Shown here one piece after another: positions 1-11,840 of a DNA stretch of 64,000 nt. The DNA is from Pohlia nutans. Taxonomy: Eukaryota > Streptophyta > Bryopsida > Bryales > Mniaceae. Under the pieces are notes generated by a model, which was not told the DNA's origin, ran no database searches, and saw only the letters and a list, made by a program, of their open reading frames with translations. A program made the position numbers and the translations under genes. Numbering within the stretch: the stretch's first letter is position 1; each line of letters begins with the position of its first letter. Where the stretch lies: the NCBI GenBank assembly GCA_022496805.1, contig CM040087.1:27614253-27678252 (forward strand), in the 5' to 3' direction.

Positions 1-1410
1 TTTACGTTAAGAAATATGAATATTTGAAAGTACCCTTTTGAACAAAAAAATTGATGAACATGATGAAAGTTCAACAATGAATATTGTGCATGATTTCTAA
101 TTTTTTTGTAGATTCAATTTAAAGCCCATGTGTAATGTCTTATATAAATTACTATATTGATTTATAATTTCTTCATATCTTCTTTTACATGCTTAAAATG
201 CCTCAATTCCAAAAGATGTCTTTGTTAAGTAAAATTGCAATATAGAAAATATTTTTAAATAAAAAATTGCGGAAAGGAGTACAATAAGTAAAATTCTATG
301 TGCACAAAGAGTTTGAAGATTAAATTCCAAAAATTTCAGTACAAACGGAGTTCATTTGTCAAAAATAATGCATTGTGACAGCATCAAAAATATTACAAAT
401 GCACAAGGTTCTCTAATCGAGCAACTTATTTTTTTGAATTGAACATTACATTTGTATTTTAAAGCATGAATATTAATTACTCATCATAGTTCTATAAGTT
501 TATTTCCATTCAATAATCTTTGTTTGAGCTTGAAAGGTCAGAAAAAGGCCAAAGACTACAAAAGTGACCGAAAAAGAGGAACATCGTAGTGTGCAACTAC
601 CCCTACACCTTGTTGTTCATCACTATTATTTACATATTTCCTAAATAAAAAAATAAAAAAATCAAGGCATGTTTGTAATCACTATGACGATTACAAGAGA
701 AAAACTGGTCATGATACATGAACCACAATCAACCATAGTCGCGGGAGAAATTTTAGCTTGATCCTGCATTTTCTTGAACCGACCACTTTTCTGAAGCAGG
801 TTTGACTGGTTCTTGTTGTACAGTGCAGTACACTGCAACGTACAACGAATGAATATTAAAAGATTGAAGAGGTAAGTTGAATGTTGATGCATGATGAAGG
901 AAGTTTAAGATTCAGCAAAGTGGTCCATGACCAATCCTGGGTCAGGCTTGACTGGCATCTAAATTACGGTAGCTACGGTTCTTGTAACTTAGCCGAGACT
1001 TGCAACCTCCGTCAGTCAGCAACATCATACTCACTTTCTCACAACCGCCTTTGCCAATCCTCACTTCAGGAAGTTGCTCTAAGTGACATATTGATTGTAT
1101 GTAGTTATCTTCTCCTACACAAGTCCAAATCATCCTGGAGGGTGACGGGGTGAACTGGCTTCCCCTGCCCCCTGGAAACCAATGAATCACTGTCCAAATT
1201 CACTATTCACAAGACCTTATGTAGCTAGATAGAAACTCGAGTCCCTTTATAGGGCCGGCATGAATATAGTGTATGTTCATTTTGTTAATGAGCCAATGCC
1301 CACCAGACAGAGGACCATTAAGACCAAACTACTCACCCCTTTCAGGAATAGACACCTTTAGAACTCCTAACAATTAACACATAACTGAATAAATAAAAGC
1401 TTTATTTACT
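1..1410. other. AT-rich intergenic DNA, no recognisable gene
   Basis: I see only short open frames here, none with a recognisable domain. The segment at roughly 660-1190 is less AT-rich and could be an untranslated or noncoding exon, but no joined reading frame supports it. Confidence 0.4.
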
Positions 1411-1448
1411 CTCTATTTGGATTAGATCTCCAAAGAAGCTTAAATATC

Positions 1449-2026
1449 TATTATATAACGTAACTCCTTGACCCACTTTGAAAATCAAATATAAAATTTT
1501 CAAATAATATTCCAAATTACTATTCACAAGACCTTCTGTACACTCTATATGGATTCAATCTCAAAAGAAGCTCAAATACTATTACAAGAAATTTGAGCCC
1601 TCGAGCAAACCTCGAGTTTTTATTTTTATTTTAACCTTTTAATTTTTTTTAAATATTTAATTAATTAAAAAAATTAAAAATTAAAATCTAATGTGGCATG
1701 AGTTTAACATTTCATATTGGATATTTAAATATTATATATGTATATAATATATTTTTAAAAATATTTTTAATCTTAAAAATTGTTCAAATAATCTTTGAAC
1801 ATTTTTTAAACCTTTTTAAACATTTTTAATTATTTTATTTTATTTTATTTTATTAACATTTTATTTTTAAATATTTTCATTTTAAAAAAATCAATAAAAA
1901 TTTAGATTTTTGCCCAAACATCAAAAAAGCCCCTTAGAGGGTCATTTCTCTTCTAAGGATCTATTATATAACGTAACTCCTTGACCCACCTTGAAAATCA
2001 AATATAAACTTTTCAAATAATATTTC
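1449..2026 (+). repeat. Direct repeat pair of about 64 bp flanking an AT-rich block
   Basis: 1449-1512 and 1963-2026 are nearly identical (starting CTATTATATAACGTAACTCC). The block between them is very AT-rich, and its right part resembles 11755-11835. The arrangement looks like an old insertion or local duplication, but clean element ends are not visible. Confidence 0.6.
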
Positions 2027-2224
2027 ACACCTTACTTAACTACCCCAAGCATCTTGTTTTTAGTTTCTTTTAGTTTAGTGGTTTCTAAAGTATGTAGTGT
2101 CTAGCATGAATAGTCCTATCCACTCGTCCTCTGTCATGTAGGCATCAAATCAAGGGTGGGTCGAACAAAAACTTTGTTCACATCGGCCTCAAAAGAAGAC
2201 CGGAGTTATTCTCTTTATTTATAG

Positions 2225-2540
2225 CCTAACACATAGTGGTGAATGCACGCACATTCTCGACAACGATTTTGTAGTCGGAACGATCATGCCAAGTGCCGGC
2301 ACATGCCACCCACTTTATTATATAACTGCACTGACGCGCATTTTCCACGATGGTTTCGTTGTTAGAACAGTCGTGTCGTGTTGCGCCCGGTCCAACACAA
2401 GCCTACCAAATGGAATATAAAGCATAGTGGTGCATACACGGACACATGTTTCTCCACGATGATTCTGCCATCAAAACAATTGTGTTTTGTCGGGTACCGA
2501 CATAGGGCAACCTAGCATAGACTTTGTGGTGCATGTATAC
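2225..2540 (+). repeat. Degenerate tandem repeat, about 100-bp unit, about three copies
   Basis: Three diverged units share GTGGTGxATxCACG-like starts, a CACGATxxTTxTG core and a GTCGxxTTGxGCC-like end. They lie at about 2232-2330, 2331-2425 and 2432-2510. The block is more GC-rich than its surroundings. No coding sense was found. Confidence 0.5.
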
Positions 2541-2609
2541 ACGCTCACTCTTACAAGCAAAACCATCCTAAAAAACGTATGGGCATGCATGTGTGCATGT
2601 ACAGTGCCC

Positions 2610-2900
2610 ACAAAGAAGTTTACGTTCATTTCAACCTTTCAAAGAATTGAATCAATAATTCAATTTATAAAAATTATCAATATTAATATTAAAATATATT
2701 AAACCATTTGAAGTGTGAAATTACTTCTTTGAACAATTTTTGGATCAAATATTAAAAAAATGTATAATTTATATTCAAATTGAACATTTCTAAACTAAAA
2801 ACTTCATTGATATTTTAGTAAATATGACCTCAAAACTCATGATTTTTTTTCCACATGATTCTACAGAGTATTTGCATTCTTTTCATTGAAAGTTTTATAA
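2610..2900 (+). repeat. Diverged dispersed repeat, inverted copy at 13140-13380
   Basis: Stretches such as AAACCATTTGAAGTGTG, the antisense of TCAAAACTCATGATTTTTTT and a 'GTTTACGTTCATTCAAA'-like edge recur in inverted orientation at 13140-13380. Both copies are AT-rich and non-coding. Similarity was judged by eye and boundaries are approximate. Confidence 0.5.
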
Positions 2901-3159
2901 ACCCTAAGTAACAAAATTTGTATTCATAACTGTTCGAATTAAGGGTAAAAAATGAAGGTTTTAACTTCAAGTAAAATAGATATAAAAAAAACCTTTTATT
3001 TTCAAAAATCAATTGTATGTATGGTTCATCTTGTGCACTACAACTTGTCCAAATTAGGCTAAAAATTAATAATTTTTGTGATTTTTTATTCGCAGTTCTT
3101 CGAAAAGTTGAATAAACGCAAACTTGTTGGTACGTACTCTTTATAAGAATTTTTTTTTT

Positions 3160-3645
3160 TCTCGATAAAACTGAAACTTTTTTTTGTTTTTCTGAAATCC
3201 TAAAGTCTTTTTTTCTTTTGTCTCTCCATTGATAAGTAACCTGATTTTTCCAATCTTGTGGTGTTATTCTATACCATATTTTTGAAGATATATTATATCT
3301 ATTAAAAATTTGTAACCACTTTTTCAAATTATTTTCTTTGAGATCTTCAAATTCTATTAAAGAAAAATTCCTTTTTTTCCAAATTATTTTTTATTTTATT
3401 TTTTAGAATCAAATTTGATGTCCAATTTTTTAATAAATCTTTAAAATTGTATTTATTTATTATTCCCGCTTGCCAAATTTTATGAAATAAATAGGTTTGA
3501 GACATTAACAAAATATTTTGTTGATTAAAATTATTAGAATATTCATAATTAATTTTATCTTTTTTATAACCAATTTTAGAACTTTTTGATAAATTCAATG
3601 TTTTTATCTTTTTAATAAAAATGATATTTTGTTTCATTTTTATTA
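3160..3645 (-). pseudogene. ycf1: Nuclear plastid DNA: ycf1 fragment, left arm
   Basis: On the minus strand this encodes two out-of-frame blocks typical of plastid Ycf1 (Tic214): one with LFHKIWQAGIINKYNFKDLL, and one with LKKWLQIFNRYNISSKIW and then ITPQDWKNQVTYQW. A length change in a homopolymer near 3365-3380 breaks the frame between them. Ycf1 works in the plastid import apparatus and is plastid-encoded, so a short broken copy next to nuclear transposons is best read as a NUPT. It faces a second copy at 3690-4195. Confidence 0.75.
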
Positions 3646-3689
3646 TTAAATTAATATTGAATCGAATAAAATAAATTTAAAAATTTAAA

Positions 3690-4195
3690 ACATCTTTAAT
3701 AGAAAAAAAATATCATTTTTATTAAAAAGATAAAAACTTTGAATTTATCAAAAAGTTCTAAAATTGGTTATTTAAAAGATAAAATTAATTATGAATATTC
3801 TAATAATTTTAATCAACAAAATATTTTGTTAATGTCTCAAACCTATTTATTTCATAAAATTTGGCAAGCGGGAATAATAAATAAATACAATTTTAAAGAT
3901 TTATTAAAAAATTAGACATCAAATTTGATTCTAAAAAATAAAATAACAAATAAATTGGAAAAGAAAGGAATTTTTTCTTTAATAGAATTTGAAGATCTCA
4001 AAGAAAATAATTTGAAAAAGTGGTTACAAATTTTTAATAGATATAATATATCTTCAAAAATATGGTATAGAATAACACCACAAGATTGGAAAAATCAGGT
4101 TACTTATCAATGGAGAGACAAAAGAAAAAAAGACTTTAGGATTTCAGAAAAACAAAAAAAAGTTTCAGTTTTATCGAGAAAAAAAAAAAAATCTT
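3690..4195 (+). pseudogene. ycf1: Nuclear plastid DNA: ycf1 fragment, right arm
   Basis: Plus-strand mirror copy of 3160-3645. Here the KNW of the left arm has become KN-stop at 3914-3916, while the frame through LEKKGIFSLIEFEDLKENN is intact. Thus each arm carries its own lesion. The homology ends in a poly-A run near 4180-4195, and the following sequence is unrelated. Confidence 0.75.
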
Positions 4196-4329
4196 ATAAA
4201 ACATACCATTGTGTGTTTTACAATAGATATAACGCAAGCCGTGCAAACATTTCCTTTGTCAAAACTGTCATGCTGAACTTTGACATAGATCAATCATATA
4301 CCGTAGTACATGATAGAATTCGGCCATAG

Positions 4330-4944
4330 GGTGCCGAATATTTAATTGAATGTCTTAAAATAGATTCAGCACTTTTGCTTTAAAAACAAATTCTCTTTAA
4401 ATTTAGAAATCTAATAATAACACTTAATAGAGTATTAATAGTTCAGTTACTATTATTAATAGAGTATCTATATGGAGATCCGGGATGTTCTCTGAGAACA
4501 TTTTTCCCAAAAAGGCAATACATCGCAGCGATTATACGAATGAATTAGAGGATGACCAGTTTGCAAGCCAACATAAGAGAAGTTCTGCTGATCTCCCCAC
4601 TATTACTACACCCTGAACCGCAGGCTTTAGTTGCAATTGAATCTTTCTTCGAAGTTAACCTGATGCTCGTTCAATACTCAACTCTACATCTTGATTCAAA
4701 CTCAAGCGTTGCCGGACCAGGAGCTCCTGCAAGTGGCATCATAGGCTAACTAGCTTGGGATCTGAAGCTTTAGACAATTAACTTACACAACAAAACTTCC
4801 ATGTTGAGTCCAGTTCTTCCATGGCACGTCAAGGTCCTTCTCCAGTATAAGTACGTAAGGTCTTTCTCACAGTTCTTCAATGTGCCAGGCAATCAGGAGC
4901 TTCAGTAAGTAGTGTCAGTTTCCATTCCGAAAGTACATTGCAAC
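4330..4944. other. Upstream region of the XTH gene
   Basis: No open frame with a recognisable domain was seen. GC content rises towards 4945, and the last 200 bases probably contain promoter and 5' leader sequence. I could not fix a TATA box or a transcription start. Confidence 0.35.
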
Positions 4945-7900
4945 ATGTTGACTACAATGCCTGTCCTTAGAGAGGTAGCCAAACTGTACAAGAATGCTAT
5001 ATTGGTCTTGCTGGTAGCAAGTTACTTTGCACACAGCCTTGAAGCAACATGCCATGATGATGATGTTGCTCATGCTCGTCACAGCACTGGTGGTGAGGAT
5101 AGAATTAGCTCACCGCTCTGCCAGATGATGCATGAGCCAGCTTGTGAGTGTGAGCTCCATGAGGCCCTTCCTGCCAGCTGCTCTGCATATTGCACTGAGT
5201 GTGTGAACCGAATTTCGAAAAGGCACAGACGTCGTCCCCCCCATAATGCTGCACCATTTGACAGAAATTACGTGAACCTCTACACACCCATGCCTGATGG
5301 GGGGTTAGTGGTGAGCGCCGATGGGATGCATGCCGACCTGAGGATCACTTCACCGAATCAAACATGTAAGTGGATTCTTAGCTTTATGAAAGGAATCAGA
5401 GTTCAATTTTATCTTGTAGAAGTGTAGTTATATCAATACTAGCAAAAAAAAATCAACACAAAACTAAAAAAAACATGATCGAGAAACATGGACCCTGTTG
5501 CAAAGAATGTTGGTCAAAAGAAATTGAATTTTTTTGGAATGAAAATGGATGAAAATTATATCTGATGAGATATTAGATGATAATTGACGGGGGAAAGACT
5601 TGAATGAAAACGTGACAAAGGTTGTGACATCAGGTCGTGACCATGAGCATTTAATATACTCCCTCCATTTCACAATAAGAGCCCACTTTTTGGGCATATT
5701 TTAACTTAACACTTTTATAGTCGAAAAAATTTGTTTCAATACTCAAAAAATGGTCTATCCTCAATAGTAGTATGTAGTTTTTGTGTCACTCTCATTGTCC
5801 ACCCCGTTTGAAGTGGACGGTGCTCGCATTTGAAGTACAAAACGTAGGACAAAAACTAGGATAAAAACAATGCCCAAAAAGTGGACTCTTATTATGAAAC
5901 GGAGGGAGTAATAGATTTCTACTGTGTATTGTTCAAAATTTGAAATCTGGGTATGGCTTCTTACATTTACAGCTGAAGGAAACAATTTGGTTTGTGCTAT
6001 TGAATGTGTCAAGGGGGTCACTTCCAATCACAGAATCGATTCATCTTCGGGTATTACAGCATGTACATGAAATTGATCCCAAAGGAATCAGCTGGTGTTG
6101 TCGCCACTTACTATGTAAGCCTGCGTTTCATAAAACGAAGTCAGTGTCACATAAAATTCTTTAGCTTCAGTTGTCGAAACTTTTAGTGGGGGTGAATAAA
6201 AATTGGCCCAACTTTCAATGGTGTGTCCGATGGAGTTGTAGAATGTCATGTCAGTCCATGTCAAAAATTCAATTAACCTCTCAAGACTCCAAAACACTAG
6301 AATACTTGGAGTATTTAATTTTAAGCATTGGTCAAGACTTAGACCCAACTAGTTTACTCCTATGCTACATGAAGACAACAAAGCCAAAAGGATTTGAAAA
6401 CTTCGCAACACTTTTGCAGTTTAAGAATTACTCTAATACGTAAGCATTTTAGGTTTAAAGATAGAACAAACAGATATATTATGAAAAACTCCGTCCATTA
6501 GTATAATAGTGCAGATGCAAACCTACAAGTCTTTATAGCTTATTTCATAGTGTAGAAGTAGCTTCATGTAACACTCAGTTTTCAAGTACACCGATCACTT
6601 TACATGGTGTGGACCAGACTATTCTGAATAGAAAACACTGTACATAAAAACGAACCCAAACTATCTCACAGAAGTAGCTAGTGTTGATACAATGAGCCAA
6701 CAAGAGGGAAAAACTCACCACTCACGATATTGTTGTGCAGTTTTCTTCCCCAGAGACGCAACCCAAAGCATCAGACAGGCACGATGAAATAGACTTCGAG
6801 TTTCTGGGCAACACCAGCGGCCAGCCCATCACATTGCAAACCAACGTGTTCGTGAACGGAGAAGGCAACAGGGAGCAGCACCACTACTTGCCGTTCGACC
6901 CCAGGAACCAGTTCCACAAATACTCCGTCCTCTGGAACCAAAATCTCATCATGTCTGTAACCTCTCCATTTTCCTCCCAAACACTCCCCCTCCGTCCCAT
7001 AATAGATGATGCTTTTGAGAAACAAAAATTGTCCCAAATCACTTATTCAATTTGAACTTGTTGTTTTATAGATTCTAACAAAGCAAAATCACGAGACTAG
7101 TTCTTTTTTTATATATGAACCTAATAACTCCTCCAACCACTTATTTTCATAGTTTCTACCATGTAATGTTGTAAACTCAAGAAAGCCTTATTCAAAATTT
7201 GGACTAACAAGCTATTATACGCCTCCTCCATAAACAACTACTCCCTCCGTCCCAAAGTTATTGTGATGTTCGAAAGTCATGTTTGAAAGTGCTTTTTAAA
7301 TGGGTCATATTGTAAGAAACATGATCAAAAAAGGTTCCAAATTATGTCACTAGAATGATTGAAGAACATTGCATGTGTTCATTGCAACCTAAATAAAATT
7401 AGCCACAAGGAAGTATTTTTTTGACCTACTTAAAAAAGCACTTTCAAGCATGACTTTCAAACATGACAAAAATTTGGGACGGAGGGAGTACTCCACAATA
7501 GAAACTTAATCCTTTGTCTCATAATAAGCTTCCTCAAACTTCAAAATAGAAGAATTAACTAGTTCAATGGTGCAAACCCTGAGCCAGTGGGACTAATAGT
7601 TTGAGCAAACATGAAGCTTATTAGAGGACAGGTTTGATGATTCTCGGCTCATCATGCCCCCGCTGTAATTCAAACTGTTGAGGCTTCCCCTGAATTGGTG
7701 TTAGCATTAATCATTCTAGTTTGCTTAAATAATTTTTTTTGAAAAACATCATCTAACATGGGACGGAGGGAGGAAATTCAACAATCGATAGAAAAAAAAC
7801 CCTAATCGAAACCGAAAATGAAACCCTAATCGGTTGGTTGCGTGCACAGATGGTTTGTGGACGACAGCCCGATCCGCGTGTTCCACAACAAGAGCCAGGT

Positions 7901-8279
7901 GATCAACGTGGCGTACCCCGTGAACCGACCGATGGCGGTCCAGTGCAGCATCTGGGACGGGAGTGAGTGGGCCACGCAAGGGGGCCGCGTGAAGATCAAC
8001 TTCACTGCAGCGCCCTTCGTGGCGCAGTACGAGGGCTTCGATGGTGTGGACGGATGTGCCGCTTGCCCTGCAACGCCCAGCACGGCCTGCGACAACGTTG
8101 ACGTCTCCGGGTGCAGCGATCCTCTCAAGTACTGGTTCCTTGCGCAGCAGGACCTCACCCGGACGCAGATCAAGCAGCTGAAAAAACATCGCAGCAAGTA
8201 CCTCGTCTACGACTATTGCACCGACACTGGCCGGTTTCCGGCTGGCTTGCCCCTAGAGTGCCCATACAACAGTTACTAG
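4945..8279 (+). CDS. XTH: Xyloglucan endotransglucosylase/hydrolase (GH16), four exons
   Basis: Predicted exons are 4945-5365, 6014-6114, 6741-6952 and 7850-8279; all junctions are GT/AG and the phases agree, giving 387 residues. XTH enzymes cut and re-join xyloglucan in the cell wall. The active site [11 protein letters not shown] is at residues 188-198, with Glu190 as expected nucleophile and Glu194 as acid/base, followed by the usual N-glycosylation site (NTS). [12 protein letters not shown] and AGVVATYY precede it, and the C-terminal XET domain ends [18 protein letters not shown]. The start at 4945 puts a hydrophobic signal peptide ([12 protein letters not shown]) at the N terminus; a second ATG at 4957 is possible, and no ATG lies further upstream in frame after the last stop. 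Odd: about 70 residues rich in Cys, His and Arg lie between the signal peptide and the GH16 domain, so the protein is longer than the usual ~290 residues. Introns 1 and 3 hold Stowaway-like MITEs. Confidence 0.9.
5659..5908. mobile_element. Stowaway-like MITE in XTH intron 1
   Basis: A 250-bp element starts CTCCCTCCATTTCACAATAA and ends in its inverse (TTATGAAACGGAGGGAG), flanked by TA at 5657-5658 and 5909-5910. CTCCCTCC ends with TA duplication are the mark of Stowaway (Tc1/mariner-type) MITEs. Confidence 0.85.
6984..7772. mobile_element. Stowaway-like MITE with a second one nested inside, XTH intron 3
   Basis: The outer ends are CTCCCCCTCCGTCCCATAAT at 6984 and ATGGGACGGAGGGAGG at 7757-7772. 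Subtracting the nested element at 7241-7498 leaves about 530 bp, so the outer copy is an older, interrupted member. Together the pair fills most of intron 3. Confidence 0.7.
7241..7498. mobile_element. Nested Stowaway-like MITE
   Basis: A 258-bp element with ends CTCCCTCCGTCCCAAA and TTTGGGACGGAGGGAG and flanking TA dinucleotides at 7239-7240 and 7499-7500. Internal inverted similarity (GAAAGTCATGTTTGAAAGTG against CACTTTCAAGCATGACTTTC) makes it foldback-like. Confidence 0.85.
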
Positions 8280-8293
8280 TTAGTTACAGTAGT

Positions 8294-8371
8294 CAGTTGC
8301 TAGTCTCTTTACTAGTCAGTTGCTCGTCAGTTTACTAGTCAGTTGCTCGTCAGTTTACTAGTCAGTTGCTA
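8294..8371 (+). repeat. 23-bp tandem repeat in the XTH 3' untranslated region
   Basis: Three and a fraction copies of a 23-bp unit beginning CAGTTGCT and ending ACTAGT, at 8294, 8317, 8340 and 8363. They lie 15 bases after the stop codon and so are probably transcribed. Confidence 0.85.
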
Positions 8372-8526
8372 GACATGAAGACAGTATAGTTCGGTCGCGG
8401 CTAGATCTAAATAAAAAATGCTCTCCATCAGTTTGCACTTTGCAGAGACTTGTAATCTTCAGTGATAACTGAAATGTTTGTCGATAATGTAAGTTTGTGT
8501 ATAACTGCATTTGAATTCTTTGATTA

Positions 8527-8844
8527 GCGTACGTGGAAGACAGGGTCGGCACTTTCATGTTGAATAATTAATAAAAGTTGAAACAGTGGAGGTGGGCACT
8601 TGCAAAAGTAATTATTAAGAAATTGGTTGTTAATAGCTAACATTATTTTTTTTTCGGCGGCTAAACATTTTGTTTTATTCTTTGTCTACGGTTTTTGTTG
8701 AGTGTACTTCTTTTTTTTTCTCTTTTTGGCTTTTTGTTGACTTTATTTTTGTTGATTTTGACAAAATACTTAATAAGTTTATTTATTTTTTCGGCATTTT
8801 TTTGGGGAATTATTTTCTACCGACCTTGCCTTCTACGTACGGTA
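8527..8844. mobile_element. Inverted-repeat element, same family as 28908-29189
   Basis: The ends read TACGTGGAAGACAGGGTCGG and the inverse (CCGACCTTGCCTTCTACGTA). The interior shares long stretches, inverted, with the 28908-29189 copy, including the TTTTTTCGGCATTTTTTTGG region and CAAAATACTTAATAAG. Confidence 0.7.
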
Positions 8845-10492
8845 TGATGCCATATTTTAGAAGTATGCAAGGACTATTGTAATCTTTAATGGTAATTGAA
8901 ATGTTTGTCTGTCAGTAATGTAAGTTAATTCGTTATTGCTTTAGAATGGATTTGAATTCTTTGATTTTGCCACCATGTTTTAGAAGGGATGGACACCCAT
9001 TTCCATTGTTTTAGAATTTTAGCATACGATATGTGAAGGGGAAGGATGTTGAGAAATTATTTATTTATTTTAAAAAAAGATGGTAATTTGAGGTTTGAAC
9101 CCGTAGCTAAGAGTGATACACAGTGGCATTGCACTGACCCCATTAGTTGATGGTGTTGTACAAACTTGATTTTGGATACCATTAGGAAGTGCACTTCCAA
9201 CCATATGGTCCCAAAGTTAAGTGCAATTGGGAGTGCAACATATAGTGCTAACAAGACTATCATCGAGGTGATCTAGAGAAGTTTTGGTCCAAATTTTTCA
9301 CATTAAAATAATAATTTTAAAAAAAAATTGAAAAAAATATAACACCCTTTTTGAATTTGAAACATTCTAAAATTGTGACAAAATATTGAAGGTCTACACC
9401 ACTAGAATATTGAATGTTACACATGTTTGATGGATGCATCAATTTACTTCTTAAGTGTCCAAATGGTCAAAAGTTATTAGAATTGAAATAAATCATTTAG
9501 AAAGTTTTCAAAGAATTAACAAAATGTACCAATTAAAACATCAGACATTATAATTTTGAACAATGACAATATATTTTGAAAATTACTCTAATTGACTATT
9601 AGTTTCTAAATTAGACTTTTTTTTATTTATAACTTGATCACTTAAGTAACCCCTAAATGTTCATACTCGTGTTCATATAGCAAAAGGAGTGGCTTTTCAT
9701 ATATGAGATGAATCATTTTAAAACTCTAAGAAAGATACCAAAAATATATCAATAGAAAAAAATATTATGGTTTATTAATAGAAATTTTCTCAACTCATAA
9801 AGAAGCCTCGAATTCACTTGATTATTTGAAATGATTTGTATGTTTCCAAATGAAAAAATAATTGAATCATTTGAAAGTAGGTATCTTTTTTTTGAACAAT
9901 TTTTGAGCATTGTGATGGCAACAACTTTGGGGGCTTGTATCTCCTTCATCTAATGCTCGTTTTCAATAAAAACTTATTGGGTTGGATTCCCCTTGAAGTC
10001 TAGTTACCATGGTAAAATTACCATGTCAATCCATATTGTTCTCAATGTTTGGGAGTCATTTTAGTGCACAGGTCTAGTTTGGATACATTTTGCTTTTCGG
10101 GTCAAATGGGTCACTTCCTCGGCTACTTTTTGACATTGCAAGGCCATTTTAGGGCACATTAAAAAAATTCACGAGTTTTTTGGTACCAATGTGTTTATAT
10201 GATGATTTTGAATTACTTTATAGTTGGATTTCTTTTTTTTTGAGTAATTTTGAAAGCAAATTTCACCTCTAATTGTATTGCTAGGAAATTTTCAGCATCC
10301 TTTTTAACACTAAAAGACTATGATCTTGCAATCTATATGGCCAAATGACCTTAAGATTGATCCGCATGATCTACAACATGTATATTACAAGATTGTACGA
10401 TTGAGGTTTCTATACCTCACTTACATTTAAACCTATAACATATCAAAAGCAATGATGATTTTAAGCCCCAAAAAGCTAAGAACGCTTAGGGA
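8845..10492. other. AT-rich intergenic DNA
   Basis: No gene-like frame, RNA gene or clear element boundary was seen. A short stretch at 8880-8950 echoes 8455-8525 (ATGTTTGTC, GTAATGTAAG and GGATTTGAATTCTTTGATT), suggesting a local duplication around the 8527-8844 element. Confidence 0.4.
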
Positions 10493-10893
10493 TTAACCCT
10501 TAAAGGTCTGAGAAGCCACATTTTGGTTGCAACATAGTATTTTTTGTGTATTTGACATACAGTCAAGGTGTAAGAATTGATGTATACTCTAGTTACGAAA
10601 GTTTGTACTTGTGCTGAGCCCGATCCAACAACACATGACAATTTTAATTTAGATCATTATTGCACCTACTACATGCTTTAGAAGTTGTAAAATGGTCATG
10701 TATTCTACATGAATGGTGTCGTATTTGAGCATGATAAGGATGAGGTATTGAAAGGACCTCCAAATGAAAGATGTTAGTTGAGGAATATTCAATCCAAAGG
10801 CGTATGTCTTCCTAAATTTTAGTACATTTTCTGTATGTTAAAAGTAAGATACGTGATTGTACATACGGTCCCCTACTGACCTTTAAGGGTTAA
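10493..10893. mobile_element. TTAA-bounded inverted-repeat element
   Basis: A 401-bp unit starts TTAACCCTTAAAGGTC and ends GACCTTTAAGGGTTAA, a perfect 16-bp inverted repeat. TTAA at each edge followed by CCC suggests the TTAA target preference of piggyBac-type elements. No transposase frame is present. Confidence 0.7.
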
Positions 10894-11650
10894 AAGTTCT
10901 ATATATTTTTAATTCATTTTCAAACAATAAAAATATATTTCAAAAGTTGCTATAATAGAGGGTATCAAAGTGCAACTTTATGAGGCAAAGACACTCCCAT
11001 GGGATTCCTGCGTGGTGACATTTGCAATCCACACTGATAATTGTGACTCTCATCACAATAATTGCTTTTCTCTTGCAAATTGAAATTAGAGTTGTTTTTT
11101 TTTGTTTGTTTTTTTTTTGTTGCCATTGCCCTTCAAAGAGACAAGGGCCACTTACTTGCTCAAAAAGTTGTCACAAAAGATCATTGCAAGAGGCTACTGT
11201 AGAATAACTTCGACTCAATCCTTTTTGATTTTTTTTAATTTTTAGAGAGTGCTAAACTGGAGACCCAAAATAATATGCTAGAATCACATATTTCTACATT
11301 CATCCATATTTTGGTAGAAAATATTTTTCATCCACATTTTGATGTTATTTTCATCAAAATCTAACGATTTCATGCAATATTTTTTAATTAGTTGAAGATA
11401 TTTTGGCGATCTAGTATTGATCCCATTAGAAGAAATCTAAAGCCTTTAGAATGTTGCAAGTTATTATTCCAAAAAATAAAAAAAACTTAAATCTTATGTA
11501 GATCTGATGTGGCATTCTCGAGGACACTCTTATCTACATTACAGTGAATATTTATTTAAAAATCAAATTTAGTGTCTATATACATATTTTAAATGAATTC
11601 TTCTTAAAAATACATTTAAAGAATTTTTTTTGAATTTTTTTTTACTTCTT

Positions 11651-11761
<111 letters not shown>

Positions 11762-11840
11762 TTTCTCGATATTTTTCAATTAAAAATTTAGATTCTTGCA
11801 CGAGCATCAGAAGGGTCCTTCAAAAGCTCAAGATCTCTTC

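Noticed and set aside
4552..4749. 65-codon frame upstream of XTH
   Set aside because: No domain, no signal peptide and a fairly neutral composition. It more likely belongs to the promoter or leader region.
4912..4944. Start of XTH at 4912
   Set aside because: The codon there is GTG. The first ATG in frame is at 4945 and it leaves a good signal peptide.
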